This document shows, one piece after another, positions 20,134-29,675 of a stretch of 64,000 nucleotides of DNA. A program made the position numbers and the translations under genes. Source of the stretch: Thermoplasmata archaeon (GTDB lineage Archaea > Thermoplasmatota > E2 > DHVEG-1); assembly GCA_020054475.1 (NCBI GenBank), contig JAHWGJ010000006.1, positions 1 through 64,000 of the forward strand, written 5' to 3'. The notes beneath the pieces are model-generated. The model was not told the origin of the DNA, did not search any database, and saw only the letters and a list, made by a program, of their open reading frames with translations. Each line of letters begins with the position of its first letter. Positions within the stretch are counted from its first letter, which is position 1.

Positions 20134-20901
20134 ATGAGAATAGCAATAAAATTTGCTTACAATGGGATGAATTACCATGGTTTAGCTCGCCAGCCCAATG
20201 TCATAACAATTGAAAAGAAAATAATTGATTTTTTATCTAAAAAAGGTTTAATTAATGATATTAAAACATCAAATTTTCGTTATGCTAGTAGAACGGATAA
20301 AGGAGTATCAGCAATTGGCAATGTAATGGCATTTGATACAGAATATAATAATGATGTTTTAAAAGAAATATATGATGAGTTTGAGGACATAGTATTTTAT
20401 GGCATTAAAATTGTAAATCCTATATTTAATCCAAGATATGCTAAACAGAGAATTTATAGATATTATTTTAAAAAGGATAAAAAGAACATAAATAAATTAA
20501 AAAAAATAATTGAAATATTTAAGGGTGAACATGATTTCAGTAACTTTGCAAGAATCGAATCATCGAAGAAACCTATCAAAGTTATTGATGATATTTTAAT
20601 TAGAGAGAGTGACAATTTCGTTTATATTGATTTTTATGCTCAGTCATATCTATGGCATCAAATAAGAAAAATAATTTCTGCATTAAATAAGGTTGAAAAG
20701 TGTACAATCGGCGTTGAAGATTTGATACAAGCTTTAAATTATCCAAATAAAAAGGTAGATTACGGATTATCGCCGCCTGAACCATTATTATTAATTGATG
20801 TTGTTTATGATTTTGATTTCATATATTATGATAAGGCTTTAGATAAGCTAATGAAATTTAAAAATCATTTATTAAATATTATTAAATATCACGTTTATTA
20901 A
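20134..20901 (+). CDS. truA: tRNA pseudouridine synthase A
   Basis: MRIAIKFAYNGMNYHGLARQPN, RYASRTDKGVSAIGNVMAF. Confidence 0.93.
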   Translation: MRIAIKFAYNGMNYHGLARQPNVITIEKKIIDFLSKKGLINDIKTSNFRYASRTDKGVSAIGNVMAFDTEYNNDVLKEIYDEFEDIVFYGIKIVNPIFNPRYAKQRIYRYYFKKDKKNINKLKKIIEIFKGEHDFSNFARIESSKKPIKVIDDILIRESDNFVYIDFYAQSYLWHQIRKIISALNKVEKCTIGVEDLIQALNYPNKKVDYGLSPPEPLLLIDVVYDFDFIYYDKALDKLMKFKNHLLNIIKYHVY

Positions 20902-21709
20902 ATCTCCAATAAGATAAAATCATAAAACATATAATCCAAAATAAAAGTATAATTGTCATTAAAATATTTGAATAATATTCCGGATAGGCTATTGAAAGAT
21001 TATCCAACGATAATGCTGCGCCTACATTTAAAGTAACAAGAAAGGAATATACTTGTAAAGGATTGAACAAATTCAAAATATGATACCAATCAGGGGCATT
21101 ATTAACAATATTTATTATATCTGAACTTGCTGCTAATATTCCAACAAAAACTATTGGCAAAATAATATTAAAGAAAAACCAAAGAAAAATTGCTCCACCC
21201 ATAGCAGTAGAACGCTTATTAAATAATGTAGACAAAAATAATGCAAGTACTAAAAAAACTAAACCTATCAAAATAGTGGCAAATATAAAAATAATATAAC
21301 CTGCATAATCAACATCGGAAACATTAAAGCCAATTACAATACCAGCTAGACCAAATCCAATTATTATTGTTATTGCTAATAAGCTTCCTAAACCAATAAA
21401 TTTCCCTAAAAGAATTTCAAGCCTTGTTACAGGCAATGACAATAATGAATTCATAGAACCTTTTTCAATTTCCCCAATTATAGCTGAATAACCTAGCATA
21501 AGTGCAATTATTGGAATTAATAATTGCACAAGGCTCATCATTCCCTGAATTGTGATTCCTAAATCTTGCCAACCCTCTGTAAATATTGAGCCAAAATAAG
21601 ATACAACCAAAGTCAAAGATGCAAAAATTATAGTTAGAATTATTATCCATTTATTCCTAACATTATCTAATAATTCCTTTTTAGAAATTGTAAAAATTGA
21701 ATTCAACAA
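20882..21709 (-). CDS. ABC-2 type transporter permease
   Basis: Multi-TM with EIEKGSMNSLLSLPVTRLEILLGKFIG. Confidence 0.9.
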   Translation of the reverse strand: MLNSIFTISKKELLDNVRNKWIIILTIIFASLTLVVSYFGSIFTEGWQDLGITIQGMMSLVQLLIPIIALMLGYSAIIGEIEKGSMNSLLSLPVTRLEILLGKFIGLGSLLAITIIIGFGLAGIVIGFNVSDVDYAGYIIFIFATILIGLVFLVLALFLSTLFNKRSTAMGGAIFLWFFFNIILPIVFVGILAASSDIINIVNNAPDWYHILNLFNPLQVYSFLVTLNVGAALSLDNLSIAYPEYYSNILMTIILLFWIICFMILSYWRFNKRDI

Positions 21710-21711
21710 AG

Positions 21712-22776
21712 CTAATCACCTTCTGTAAACTTCATGAATACTTCTTCAAGTGAAGGATCTTTTGTATGAATATTAATTATTTTTCCACCAGTTTTTTCAA
21801 TTGTTATTATAACCCTAGCTTTAATTCTCGAATCACAAATAACATCAATATTATTATCTCTAATGTCTATTTTTTCAATACCTTTTACCTCTTTTACAGA
21901 TTTTATTATATTTTCAGATAATTTTTCTAATTCTATTGTAATTTTAGGTTTAATATTAAGTGTTTTTCTTAATCCATCAACTGTGTCCTGTGCAACGATT
22001 TCACCTTTATTAATTATGCAAACACGATCGCATATTTCTTGAACTTCACTTAAAATATGGGAGGAAACCAAAATCGTAGAACCCATTTTTTTCATTTCTC
22101 TTATTTTACTTCTAATTAAAACGACTCCTCTCGGATCTAAACCACCTGATGGTTCATCAAGAATTAATATCGGTGGATTTCCAATTAAAGATCTAGCCAT
22201 ACCAAGACGTTGAACCATACCTTTAGAAAAAGCTCCAACTTTTTTATTAATAGCATTCGAAAGACCAAATTCTTTAATCAATATTTTACATTCATCCTTA
22301 GAAGTTTTTTTCATTTCTGCTATAAAACACAAATTTTGGAAAGCTGATAAATTTTCATAAAATGCCACACGTTCAGGTAAATATCCAATAAATTTTTTTG
22401 CGTTTTTTCCACTATCTGCTACATCAAAATCATTAATTTTAATTAATCCAGAATCTACATTAACTAATCCAAGTATTGACTTAATAGTTGTGGTTTTTCC
22501 AGCCCCGTTTGGACCTAAAAAACCAAATATCTCTCCCTTTCTAACCTTAAAAGAAATATTATTAACTGCATTAGTTCCATTATAATTTTTTATAAGATTT
22601 TTAACTAAAATTGCTATAGCTTTTTTTTCTCCATCATCTATATTATCTGAACTTGGAAAAATATATTTACCTTTTTGATTGCATTTTGAACATAAAAGGA
22701 GTTTTTTTTCACCAGGGTCGCCATTTATTTTTATTATATTTCTACAGTTTGGGCATTGAATCGTCTTAGAGATCAT
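21712..22776 (-). CDS. ABC transporter ATP-binding protein with N-terminal zinc ribbon
   Basis: CPNCRNIIKINGDPGEKKLLLCSKCNQKG then FLGPNGAGKTTTIKSILGL, LDEPSGGLDPRG. Confidence 0.93.
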   Translation of the reverse strand: MISKTIQCPNCRNIIKINGDPGEKKLLLCSKCNQKGKYIFPSSDNIDDGEKKAIAILVKNLIKNYNGTNAVNNISFKVRKGEIFGFLGPNGAGKTTTIKSILGLVNVDSGLIKINDFDVADSGKNAKKFIGYLPERVAFYENLSAFQNLCFIAEMKKTSKDECKILIKEFGLSNAINKKVGAFSKGMVQRLGMARSLIGNPPILILDEPSGGLDPRGVVLIRSKIREMKKMGSTILVSSHILSEVQEICDRVCIINKGEIVAQDTVDGLRKTLNIKPKITIELEKLSENIIKSVKEVKGIEKIDIRDNNIDVICDSRIKARVIITIEKTGGKIINIHTKDPSLEEVFMKFTEGD

Positions 22777-22912
22777 ATATTTACCTTTATTACAAATATA
22801 ATATGCGAGATATTTATTTTTATTGTATAAAAAAGTTATATTATCATCAATAATATAAATTTAAAATAATGTGAACTGAAAATATTTATGCTTCATTTAT
22901 ATTAACAAGCGG

Positions 22913-23875
22913 GTGAAGGGAACCAAAAAATCAATTCATAAAAAAACCATATTTAATGTAATAAACATTCAAAATAATAAAATAAAAAAATATTATTTTT
23001 TGATAATTGGTCTTCCAATTGTATTTTGGGCTTTTGCATTTCCACTTATTAAAATCGGTCTTAATGAATTACATCCAATAAATCTAACTATTTTAAGAAT
23101 GTTTATAGCATGCCTCTCTTTTTTATTAATAATAATTTTTAAACCTATTAAAATTACAAAATTAAATATCAAAGACATTCCTAATTTGTTTTTTTTAGGA
23201 TTTTTTGGAGTAATATGTTATCATTTTGCTTTGAATTATGGTGAACAGTATATATCTGCAGGTGTAGCAAGTTTAATTATTACAACTATTCCGATTTTTA
23301 TTGTTGTTTTAGCTTTTATATTTCTTTCTGAAAAAATTACATTTAACCTCTTTTTAGGTATATTGTTGTCATTAATTGGTATTATCATCATTTCATTATT
23401 TGGAAACACCGACATTAATTTAGAAATTAGATACATATTAGCAGCAGGAGCTGTTCTATTTGCAGCCTTTTTTGGAGCTTTTTATACTGTAGTTGGTAAA
23501 AAATTACTTAAAAAATATTCACCTTTATCACTTACTATATATGCAATATTATTAGGATCTTTAGGGATGATACCGTTTATTAATACTTCTCTTTTTGAAG
23601 AAATAACAAAATTATCTTGGATTGGTTGGCTAGCTGTTATATTTCTAGCAATATTTCCAACGGTTATCAGTTATGTTTTATGGTATGTAGCTTTAGATTT
23701 CAAACCTGCATCAGAACTAGGTATATATCTTTATTTAATGCCAATTTTATCCACAATTCTATCATTTTTCTTATTAAGTGAAAAGATTACAATATTATTT
23801 ATTTTTGGAGGTTTCTTAATAATTCTAGGTCTAGTAATTGTCAACAAAAAACCGATAAAAATAAGAAAAAAATGA
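22913..23875 (+). CDS. EamA/DMT family transporter
   Basis: Two EamA repeats, about 10 TM segments. Confidence 0.88.
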   Translation: MKGTKKSIHKKTIFNVINIQNNKIKKYYFLIIGLPIVFWAFAFPLIKIGLNELHPINLTILRMFIACLSFLLIIIFKPIKITKLNIKDIPNLFFLGFFGVICYHFALNYGEQYISAGVASLIITTIPIFIVVLAFIFLSEKITFNLFLGILLSLIGIIIISLFGNTDINLEIRYILAAGAVLFAAFFGAFYTVVGKKLLKKYSPLSLTIYAILLGSLGMIPFINTSLFEEITKLSWIGWLAVIFLAIFPTVISYVLWYVALDFKPASELGIYLYLMPILSTILSFFLLSEKITILFIFGGFLIILGLVIVNKKPIKIRKK

Positions 23876-23940
23876 AATATTACTTGTCATCTTAATGATA
23901 AAATAACATAAATAATAAATCATTACAGATAAATCATTAT

Positions 23941-24025
23941 GCAGGGGTAGCCAAGCCAGGTCAACGGCGACAGACTCAAGATCTGTTCCTGCAGAGGTTC
24001 AGGAGTTCGAATCTCCTCCCCTGCA
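23941..24025 (+). tRNA. tRNA-Leu (anticodon CAA)
   Basis: GCAGGGG/CCCCTGC acceptor, ACAGA-CTCAAGA-TCTGT anticodon arm, extended variable arm, AGGAG-TTCGAAT-CTCCT T-arm; no encoded CCA. Confidence 0.95.
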
Positions 24026-24358
24026 TATCTAAGTTTTCAACAGGAGAAAAACCATGAATTTTTTTCATTTCACATTGTTGTGGTTAAAATAAGTGATTTA
24101 AACCATAAAACTTTGTAAATCGACGTTGGAATCCTAAATCAGCGTTCAAAAAAGGTTAATAAAAAATTGAATTTTTTACGGTATTTTTAATCAACGAGAC
24201 TATCAGTCAGCAGGTTAAAAACAACTACATTCCATCATAATCAGCAAGTAATAATGCTACTACGAACATTTTGAATTATATAAAAAAATATTTGCATGAG
24301 AACATTTAATAAATAAATAAACATTTTAATTATCTAATCCAAAAGGGAGGATAAAATT

Positions 24359-26617
24359 ATGGAGGGCGAAAATCAGTTAATAACCGAGCTTAAATCAAAA
24401 ATAAAAGAATTGAAACAAAGGAATAATAATTTGGAATCGTCAATACTAAATAATAATACTCTTATCGATAATTTACCAAGCCTGCTCATTTTGATTGATA
24501 CAGAAGGTAAAATATATGCCATTAACAAAACAATGGCAAAAAGTTTAAAAGGAGAAAAAGAAAATCTTATAGGTAAAAATATTTTAGAATATTTTCCCTC
24601 AGAAGTAGCCAAATATAGAACAAAAATGGCTAACAAAGTCATTAATTCTAAGAAACCGATTTTTTTTGAAGATAAGCGCGATGATAGGTGGTTTAAAACA
24701 AGCATTTTTCCAGTCTTTGACCCCAAAGGTAATGTAACCAAAATAACAAATATGGTAGAGGAAATTACCAAACAAAAAGAAAAATTAAATGAAAGTGAAG
24801 AAAAATTTCAGATGCTTTCAGACCAATCCTTAATGGGTTTAGGAATCATTCAAACGGGACAAATCAAATACGCAAATGATGCAATTATTCAGATAACAGG
24901 ATATTCAAAAGATGATATGTTTAAGGAGGGGGGCAAAATTTTAACAAAAATAATTCATCCTGAGTATTTATCATTTGCTCAGGAACAATTGCAGAAAAAA
25001 CTAGCTGGAGATAAAGATGCTATTGCCAGATATTCTTGTAAGATAATATCCAAAACTGGTGAGATAAAGTGGGTTGAAGTCTTTTCAAAAACAATACATT
25101 ATGAAGGGAAAAATGCAGATTTTATTACCTTTGTAGACATTACTGATACAAAAAAAGCAGAGGAAATTGTTAGGATAAATGAAGAAAAATGGCGGTCACT
25201 AGTAGAAAATGCACCTGACATAATAACCCATATTGATTCTAAAGGTATAGTCACATATGTTAACCATCTTCCAAAAGACAAAAAATTAAAAAATTTTAAC
25301 CCTATTGGAAAAAAATTTATTAATTTAATACCGAAAGAGCACCATACTCTGGTTGAAAACACATATAGGCGTGTTTTGAAAACTGGAAAATCAGAAAGCT
25401 TTGAAGTTCAGGGTTTAATTTCAGATAGATGGTTAAATACAAATGTTGGTGCAATATTTGATAATGGAACTCCAATTGGTTTAACAACAATCACCCGTGA
25501 TATTACTATTCAGAAAAATGCAGAGTTAAATATCCAAAGAGGAAAAAATCACTTACAAAATATTATTGACAGTACATCTGAGATCATATTTACAATAGGA
25601 AATGATAACAAGATAAAAACCTGGAATAAAACAGCAGAGCAAATAACAGGGTATAAAAAAAAGCATGTTGTTGGTAAATCTATTAAAAAAGTAGAATTAT
25701 TTGAATATCCAAGTGAAATTGAAGAACATATAACAGCTATTCAGAACGAAAAAACTACAATTCTTAATGAAATCTCAATAAATACAATATATGGAATAAC
25801 AAGAATATTTTCTGTATCACCCTCATATATAACTGACGAATCAAACAATATCATAGAAATTCTATTTGTCTGCAGGGATATTACTAAAGAAAAAGAAACA
25901 TTTGGTAAAATACAATCAGGTAATAGTTATCTCATCCTAGAATCGGATAATAACGCAGTAATTGAAATATTCAATTTCCTGCTCAAATCTAAAAAACTGG
26001 GGTTATATATAGGTAGAATACCAAACAAAGAACTACAAACTAGTTTCAAAAAGAACATTCCTTCGATCATAAAATTAACCGAGGAAAAAGATGATCAATA
26101 CCCAACTTCTAATAATATAGAAGAAGTATATAAAAAAATAAAGGATTTCATAAAAAATAAGAATAACACCGTGATAATAATTGACCGTATGGATTATCTT
26201 ATAACAAACTATTCATTTGAATCAGTAATGAAGACTCTTTATAAAATTAATGATCTGATACAAAAACAAGATTCTATATTATTACTACGTGTGAATCCTT
26301 CAATCATAAATCAAAGTCAAATAGCGATACTAAATGAGGATTTTAAAAAACTTCCATCACAAAAAATCTCAGACATCCAAATAAGTCAAGAACAATATGA
26401 GATACTAATCCACATTCAAAATGAAATCAATAATAATATTTTGGTAACATATGGAAATATTGGAAAAACATTTTCAATATCTAAAGTTACAGCTAAAAAA
26501 AGATTAGAATCATTAAAATATAGTGGATTGATTTATTCAAGAAAACAGGGAAAATCAAAAATACTTAATATTACTGAAAAAGGGAAAAATCTACTTAAAC
26601 ATAAAAAAATAATCTAA
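24359..26617 (+). CDS. Multi-PAS sensor protein with DUF835 and C-terminal winged helix
   Basis: Several PAS modules (IDTEGKIYAINKTMAKSLKGE; IGNDNKIKTWNKTAEQITGY), DUF835-like NTVIIIDRMDYLITNYSFESVMKTLYKINDLIQKQDSILLLRVNP, wHTH end. Confidence 0.85.
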   Translation: MEGENQLITELKSKIKELKQRNNNLESSILNNNTLIDNLPSLLILIDTEGKIYAINKTMAKSLKGEKENLIGKNILEYFPSEVAKYRTKMANKVINSKKPIFFEDKRDDRWFKTSIFPVFDPKGNVTKITNMVEEITKQKEKLNESEEKFQMLSDQSLMGLGIIQTGQIKYANDAIIQITGYSKDDMFKEGGKILTKIIHPEYLSFAQEQLQKKLAGDKDAIARYSCKIISKTGEIKWVEVFSKTIHYEGKNADFITFVDITDTKKAEEIVRINEEKWRSLVENAPDIITHIDSKGIVTYVNHLPKDKKLKNFNPIGKKFINLIPKEHHTLVENTYRRVLKTGKSESFEVQGLISDRWLNTNVGAIFDNGTPIGLTTITRDITIQKNAELNIQRGKNHLQNIIDSTSEIIFTIGNDNKIKTWNKTAEQITGYKKKHVVGKSIKKVELFEYPSEIEEHITAIQNEKTTILNEISINTIYGITRIFSVSPSYITDESNNIIEILFVCRDITKEKETFGKIQSGNSYLILESDNNAVIEIFNFLLKSKKLGLYIGRIPNKELQTSFKKNIPSIIKLTEEKDDQYPTSNNIEEVYKKIKDFIKNKNNTVIIIDRMDYLITNYSFESVMKTLYKINDLIQKQDSILLLRVNPSIINQSQIAILNEDFKKLPSQKISDIQISQEQYEILIHIQNEINNNILVTYGNIGKTFSISKVTAKKRLESLKYSGLIYSRKQGKSKILNITEKGKNLLKHKKII

Positions 26618-26734
26618 TTATAATACTGTCTTTTCCTTTTTGTCTCTCAGGAGGCTTTAAAACAAAGTTTTTTGTTATGAATGATGAAAATTAAAAAACC
26701 TAAATTGAAAATTTTGTTAAATCCCATATCTCAG

Positions 26735-26747
26735 CCTGTTCAACAGG
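26735..26747. repeat. Palindrome CCTGTTCAACAGG near the right end of the tRNA-associated insertion
   Basis: Perfect 6-bp arms around a single C. Confidence 0.6.
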
Positions 26748-26879
26748 TATAAATTTAACAAAAAATTAAATTGTAATTTAAACTTTATTACCAGTAAATC
26801 CGTGTTAATATCTCCTCCCCTGCACCTTTTAATGAAAGAACAATCCTATTTAATTTTTTAAAAAAAGCATATAAATTAT

Positions 26880-28658
26880 TTAATTAACAATTAGTTTTTC
26901 AACTATTTTATAGGCGTTTATTAAATGATTAAAACCAATTTCATATTCAGAATTATTAATATATTCCTCTGCAATATAGTATTCTTGCATTCCTTCTTCA
27001 CTGTATATCCCCAAAATATTTGCTAAGTCAAATCTTGATTCACAAACATTAAAAGCTATTTCAATTATATTATTGATAATCGAAATAGTATTATTTAATT
27101 CTAATAGATTTAAAACTGTATCTTTCATATTTTTTAATGAATTAGAATAATTCGAATCCCAATTTTTTTCAACTAAATTAATACACAATTCTTTTTCATT
27201 TTGATGAATTTGATTATCAAGCTGAAACCAGATTTTCTCAGTTAAATAAGCTTGTTTTTGAGCATTTATATCAAAAATCGTTAAAAAATTTGATAGTATT
27301 TCTTTTTCTTTAATTAGATTTATAGCAATGTTTTCAATAATTTCATTTTCATATAAAAAAACATTCTCAATTTTATTAAAACAATAAAGATTATTATAAC
27401 CATATATTTTGAAGAGATTCTGACAAAGTTGAGCAGCTTCACCATTTTCGAAAGGATCAAATATATCATTGTCACTAATATGAAAGGGTATAAAAATTGA
27501 AGAACATGCGAAGCTGGGGGAAAACCAACCCATACTAAGTAGCTCATAATTGTTATTTGGTATTTTATAAATTGCTACTGCCTCATTTTCGTAGTTTCCC
27601 TCACACATACCTCTTAAACCATCTAAATCCGTAGATTGAAGTCTTGACCAGTTAATCATATCTCTAACATTTATCTTTCCATATCTAGAGTTTATATTCT
27701 CTAGCATTTTATCTTCCCATGCTTTAAATTTGTTGGTTAATTCAACGGATACAGTATTATTATTGATATCGAGCACTTTTAAACTGAAATCTCCAACATT
27801 TTTTCTTTCACTCATATTTATTTCAATTTTTTCTCCAACATATAAAAAAGTCCAAAAATTTATTTTAAAAACCGGTATTTGTCTTGCTACGATTGAAGAT
27901 TCCTTAATATCTAAAATTTTTACGCCATATAAGGAATTTAATCGAATAATATCTCCAACTTTATAATTATCAGTTATGGTTAAGTTAAATGATTTTGAAA
28001 TAGGAAGTTTTTTTTGTATTTGTGACTCCCAAAGTTCCTTTGGATAATTGGACATTACTCCAACATCATTTTTTAACTCCTTGATTTTATAATTAAAAGC
28101 ATCAGCTTCAATTATATACCCCTTATCTGGTCCAAGAATGAATAGATTCTCAGATACTCCTGTAGCATGATACTTATTTATAACATCTTCAGTTAATAAT
28201 AAAACTGCTTCATCAATATTATCTGCTTTTTCACATGAGTATCTAATCCAATCAAAATCATCCCATGCATATCTACTTGGATTTATCCAATTTGAATTTG
28301 TATCCGCATCCCCAAAAGCCAATCCTTTATCAGTAAGCGTCATTCCAGCTTTTACAATGTTGGGGATAACATCGTCTTTTGAGGCAACACCAATATATTT
28401 ATTCTCAACCTTAAAATAAATTTTTTCACCGGTCCAGGGATGATAAAATTCATATTGATAATTCTGAGGCACAATGTTCAAGACTTGAAGCCCCGGTCTA
28501 CTTGGATCCCTAACTTTTAAGAGTAGATTATAATCTCCGGATGTTGAATCACCACAGGCTATAATATCTTTACATCCTAAAACTGGAGTAGATATAAAAA
28601 TAGGTAAACAAAAAATTATAATTATTATTATTATAATATTTTTTCTACAAATTTTCAT
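26880..28658 (-). CDS. Secreted Ntn-hydrolase, C45/C69 peptidase-like
   Basis: Signal peptide followed by CKDIIACGDSTSGDYNLLLKVRD; NLFILGPDKGYIIEA. Confidence 0.65.
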   Translation of the reverse strand: MKICRKNIIIIIIIIFCLPIFISTPVLGCKDIIACGDSTSGDYNLLLKVRDPSRPGLQVLNIVPQNYQYEFYHPWTGEKIYFKVENKYIGVASKDDVIPNIVKAGMTLTDKGLAFGDADTNSNWINPSRYAWDDFDWIRYSCEKADNIDEAVLLLTEDVINKYHATGVSENLFILGPDKGYIIEADAFNYKIKELKNDVGVMSNYPKELWESQIQKKLPISKSFNLTITDNYKVGDIIRLNSLYGVKILDIKESSIVARQIPVFKINFWTFLYVGEKIEINMSERKNVGDFSLKVLDINNNTVSVELTNKFKAWEDKMLENINSRYGKINVRDMINWSRLQSTDLDGLRGMCEGNYENEAVAIYKIPNNNYELLSMGWFSPSFACSSIFIPFHISDNDIFDPFENGEAAQLCQNLFKIYGYNNLYCFNKIENVFLYENEIIENIAINLIKEKEILSNFLTIFDINAQKQAYLTEKIWFQLDNQIHQNEKELCINLVEKNWDSNYSNSLKNMKDTVLNLLELNNTISIINNIIEIAFNVCESRFDLANILGIYSEEGMQEYYIAEEYINNSEYEIGFNHLINAYKIVEKLIVN

Positions 28659-28772
28659 ATTAACTATTGTATACTCTTCAAAATATAAAAATATTATCTG
28701 GCAACATTAAAATTTATTAATTTAAGAATTTTTACAAAATATTAATGTAATTTAAATTATTAAAGGTTAATT

Positions 28773-29675
28773 GTGGAATACAAATTATTAATAATAAGAT
28801 ATGGTGAAATAGCACTAAAAGCTAAGTACACTAGAAAATATTTTGAAAATATATTAATAAAAAATATTAGAAAAAATTTAAATGAATCAAAAATAAAAAA
28901 TAATTTAACGAGAGAATGGGGGAGAATTTATCTAAATACTGATAATATTATTGATAGTATTAAAATATTGCAGAAAATTTTTGGAATAGTATCAATGAGT
29001 CCCTCAATACGAATCAAAACTGATGTTAGAATAATTTCAGACAAAGTTATAACGTTAACAAAAAATAAATTATCAAAAAATAATAGTTTTGCCTTGAGAG
29101 TAAAAAGGGTTGGTAAACATAATTTTACAAGTCAAGATATCGCAAGAAAAATTGGAAGCGAAATTGTATCAAAAACAAGATCTAATGTAAATTTGACTTC
29201 CCCAGATTATGAGATATTTATTGATATTAGAAATGAATATACTTATATTTTTTTGGAAAAAATCTTTGGAAGTGGTGGGATGCCTGTAGGCACGCAGGGA
29301 AATATTCTGGCAATTATTGATAAAAAAATATCAATATTAGCAGCATGGTTTTTGATAAGAAGAGGATGTAAACCAATTTTTTATCTAAAAAACACACTAC
29401 AACATAATAATTTAAGAACATTCATGAAAAAATGGTTTATTGATGATAAAATATATATAAAAAATAAAGAAAAGGACGAAAATTTTGAAATATTAGAAAT
29501 AATAAAAAAGGAAAAATGTCAAGCAATAATTACAGGTCATACAATAGGCAATGATTACAAAAATTTTAACGATCTAAGGGAAATAAAAAATAAGTATAAT
29601 TTGCCAGTTTTATGTCCTCTTATAATAATGGATGATGATATTATTGATGAAAAATTGATAGAAATTGGATTATGA
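28773..29675 (+). CDS. ThiI-like THUMP-domain protein with degenerate PP-loop region
   Basis: LLIIRYGEIALKAKYTRKYFE, FALRVKRVGKHNFTSQDIARKIG, GGMPVGTQGNILAIIDKKISILAAWFLIRRG (no SGGxDS). Confidence 0.85.
   Translation: MEYKLLIIRYGEIALKAKYTRKYFENILIKNIRKNLNESKIKNNLTREWGRIYLNTDNIIDSIKILQKIFGIVSMSPSIRIKTDVRIISDKVITLTKNKLSKNNSFALRVKRVGKHNFTSQDIARKIGSEIVSKTRSNVNLTSPDYEIFIDIRNEYTYIFLEKIFGSGGMPVGTQGNILAIIDKKISILAAWFLIRRGCKPIFYLKNTLQHNNLRTFMKKWFIDDKIYIKNKEKDENFEILEIIKKEKCQAIITGHTIGNDYKNFNDLREIKNKYNLPVLCPLIIMDDDIIDEKLIEIGL

Larger units (their letters stand above)
24011..26824. mobile_element. tRNA-Leu-associated insertion bounded by 15-bp direct repeats
   Basis: ATCTCCTCCCCTGCA at 24011-24025 (tRNA 3' end) and again at 26810-26824; no integrase recognised inside. 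Confidence 0.6.
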
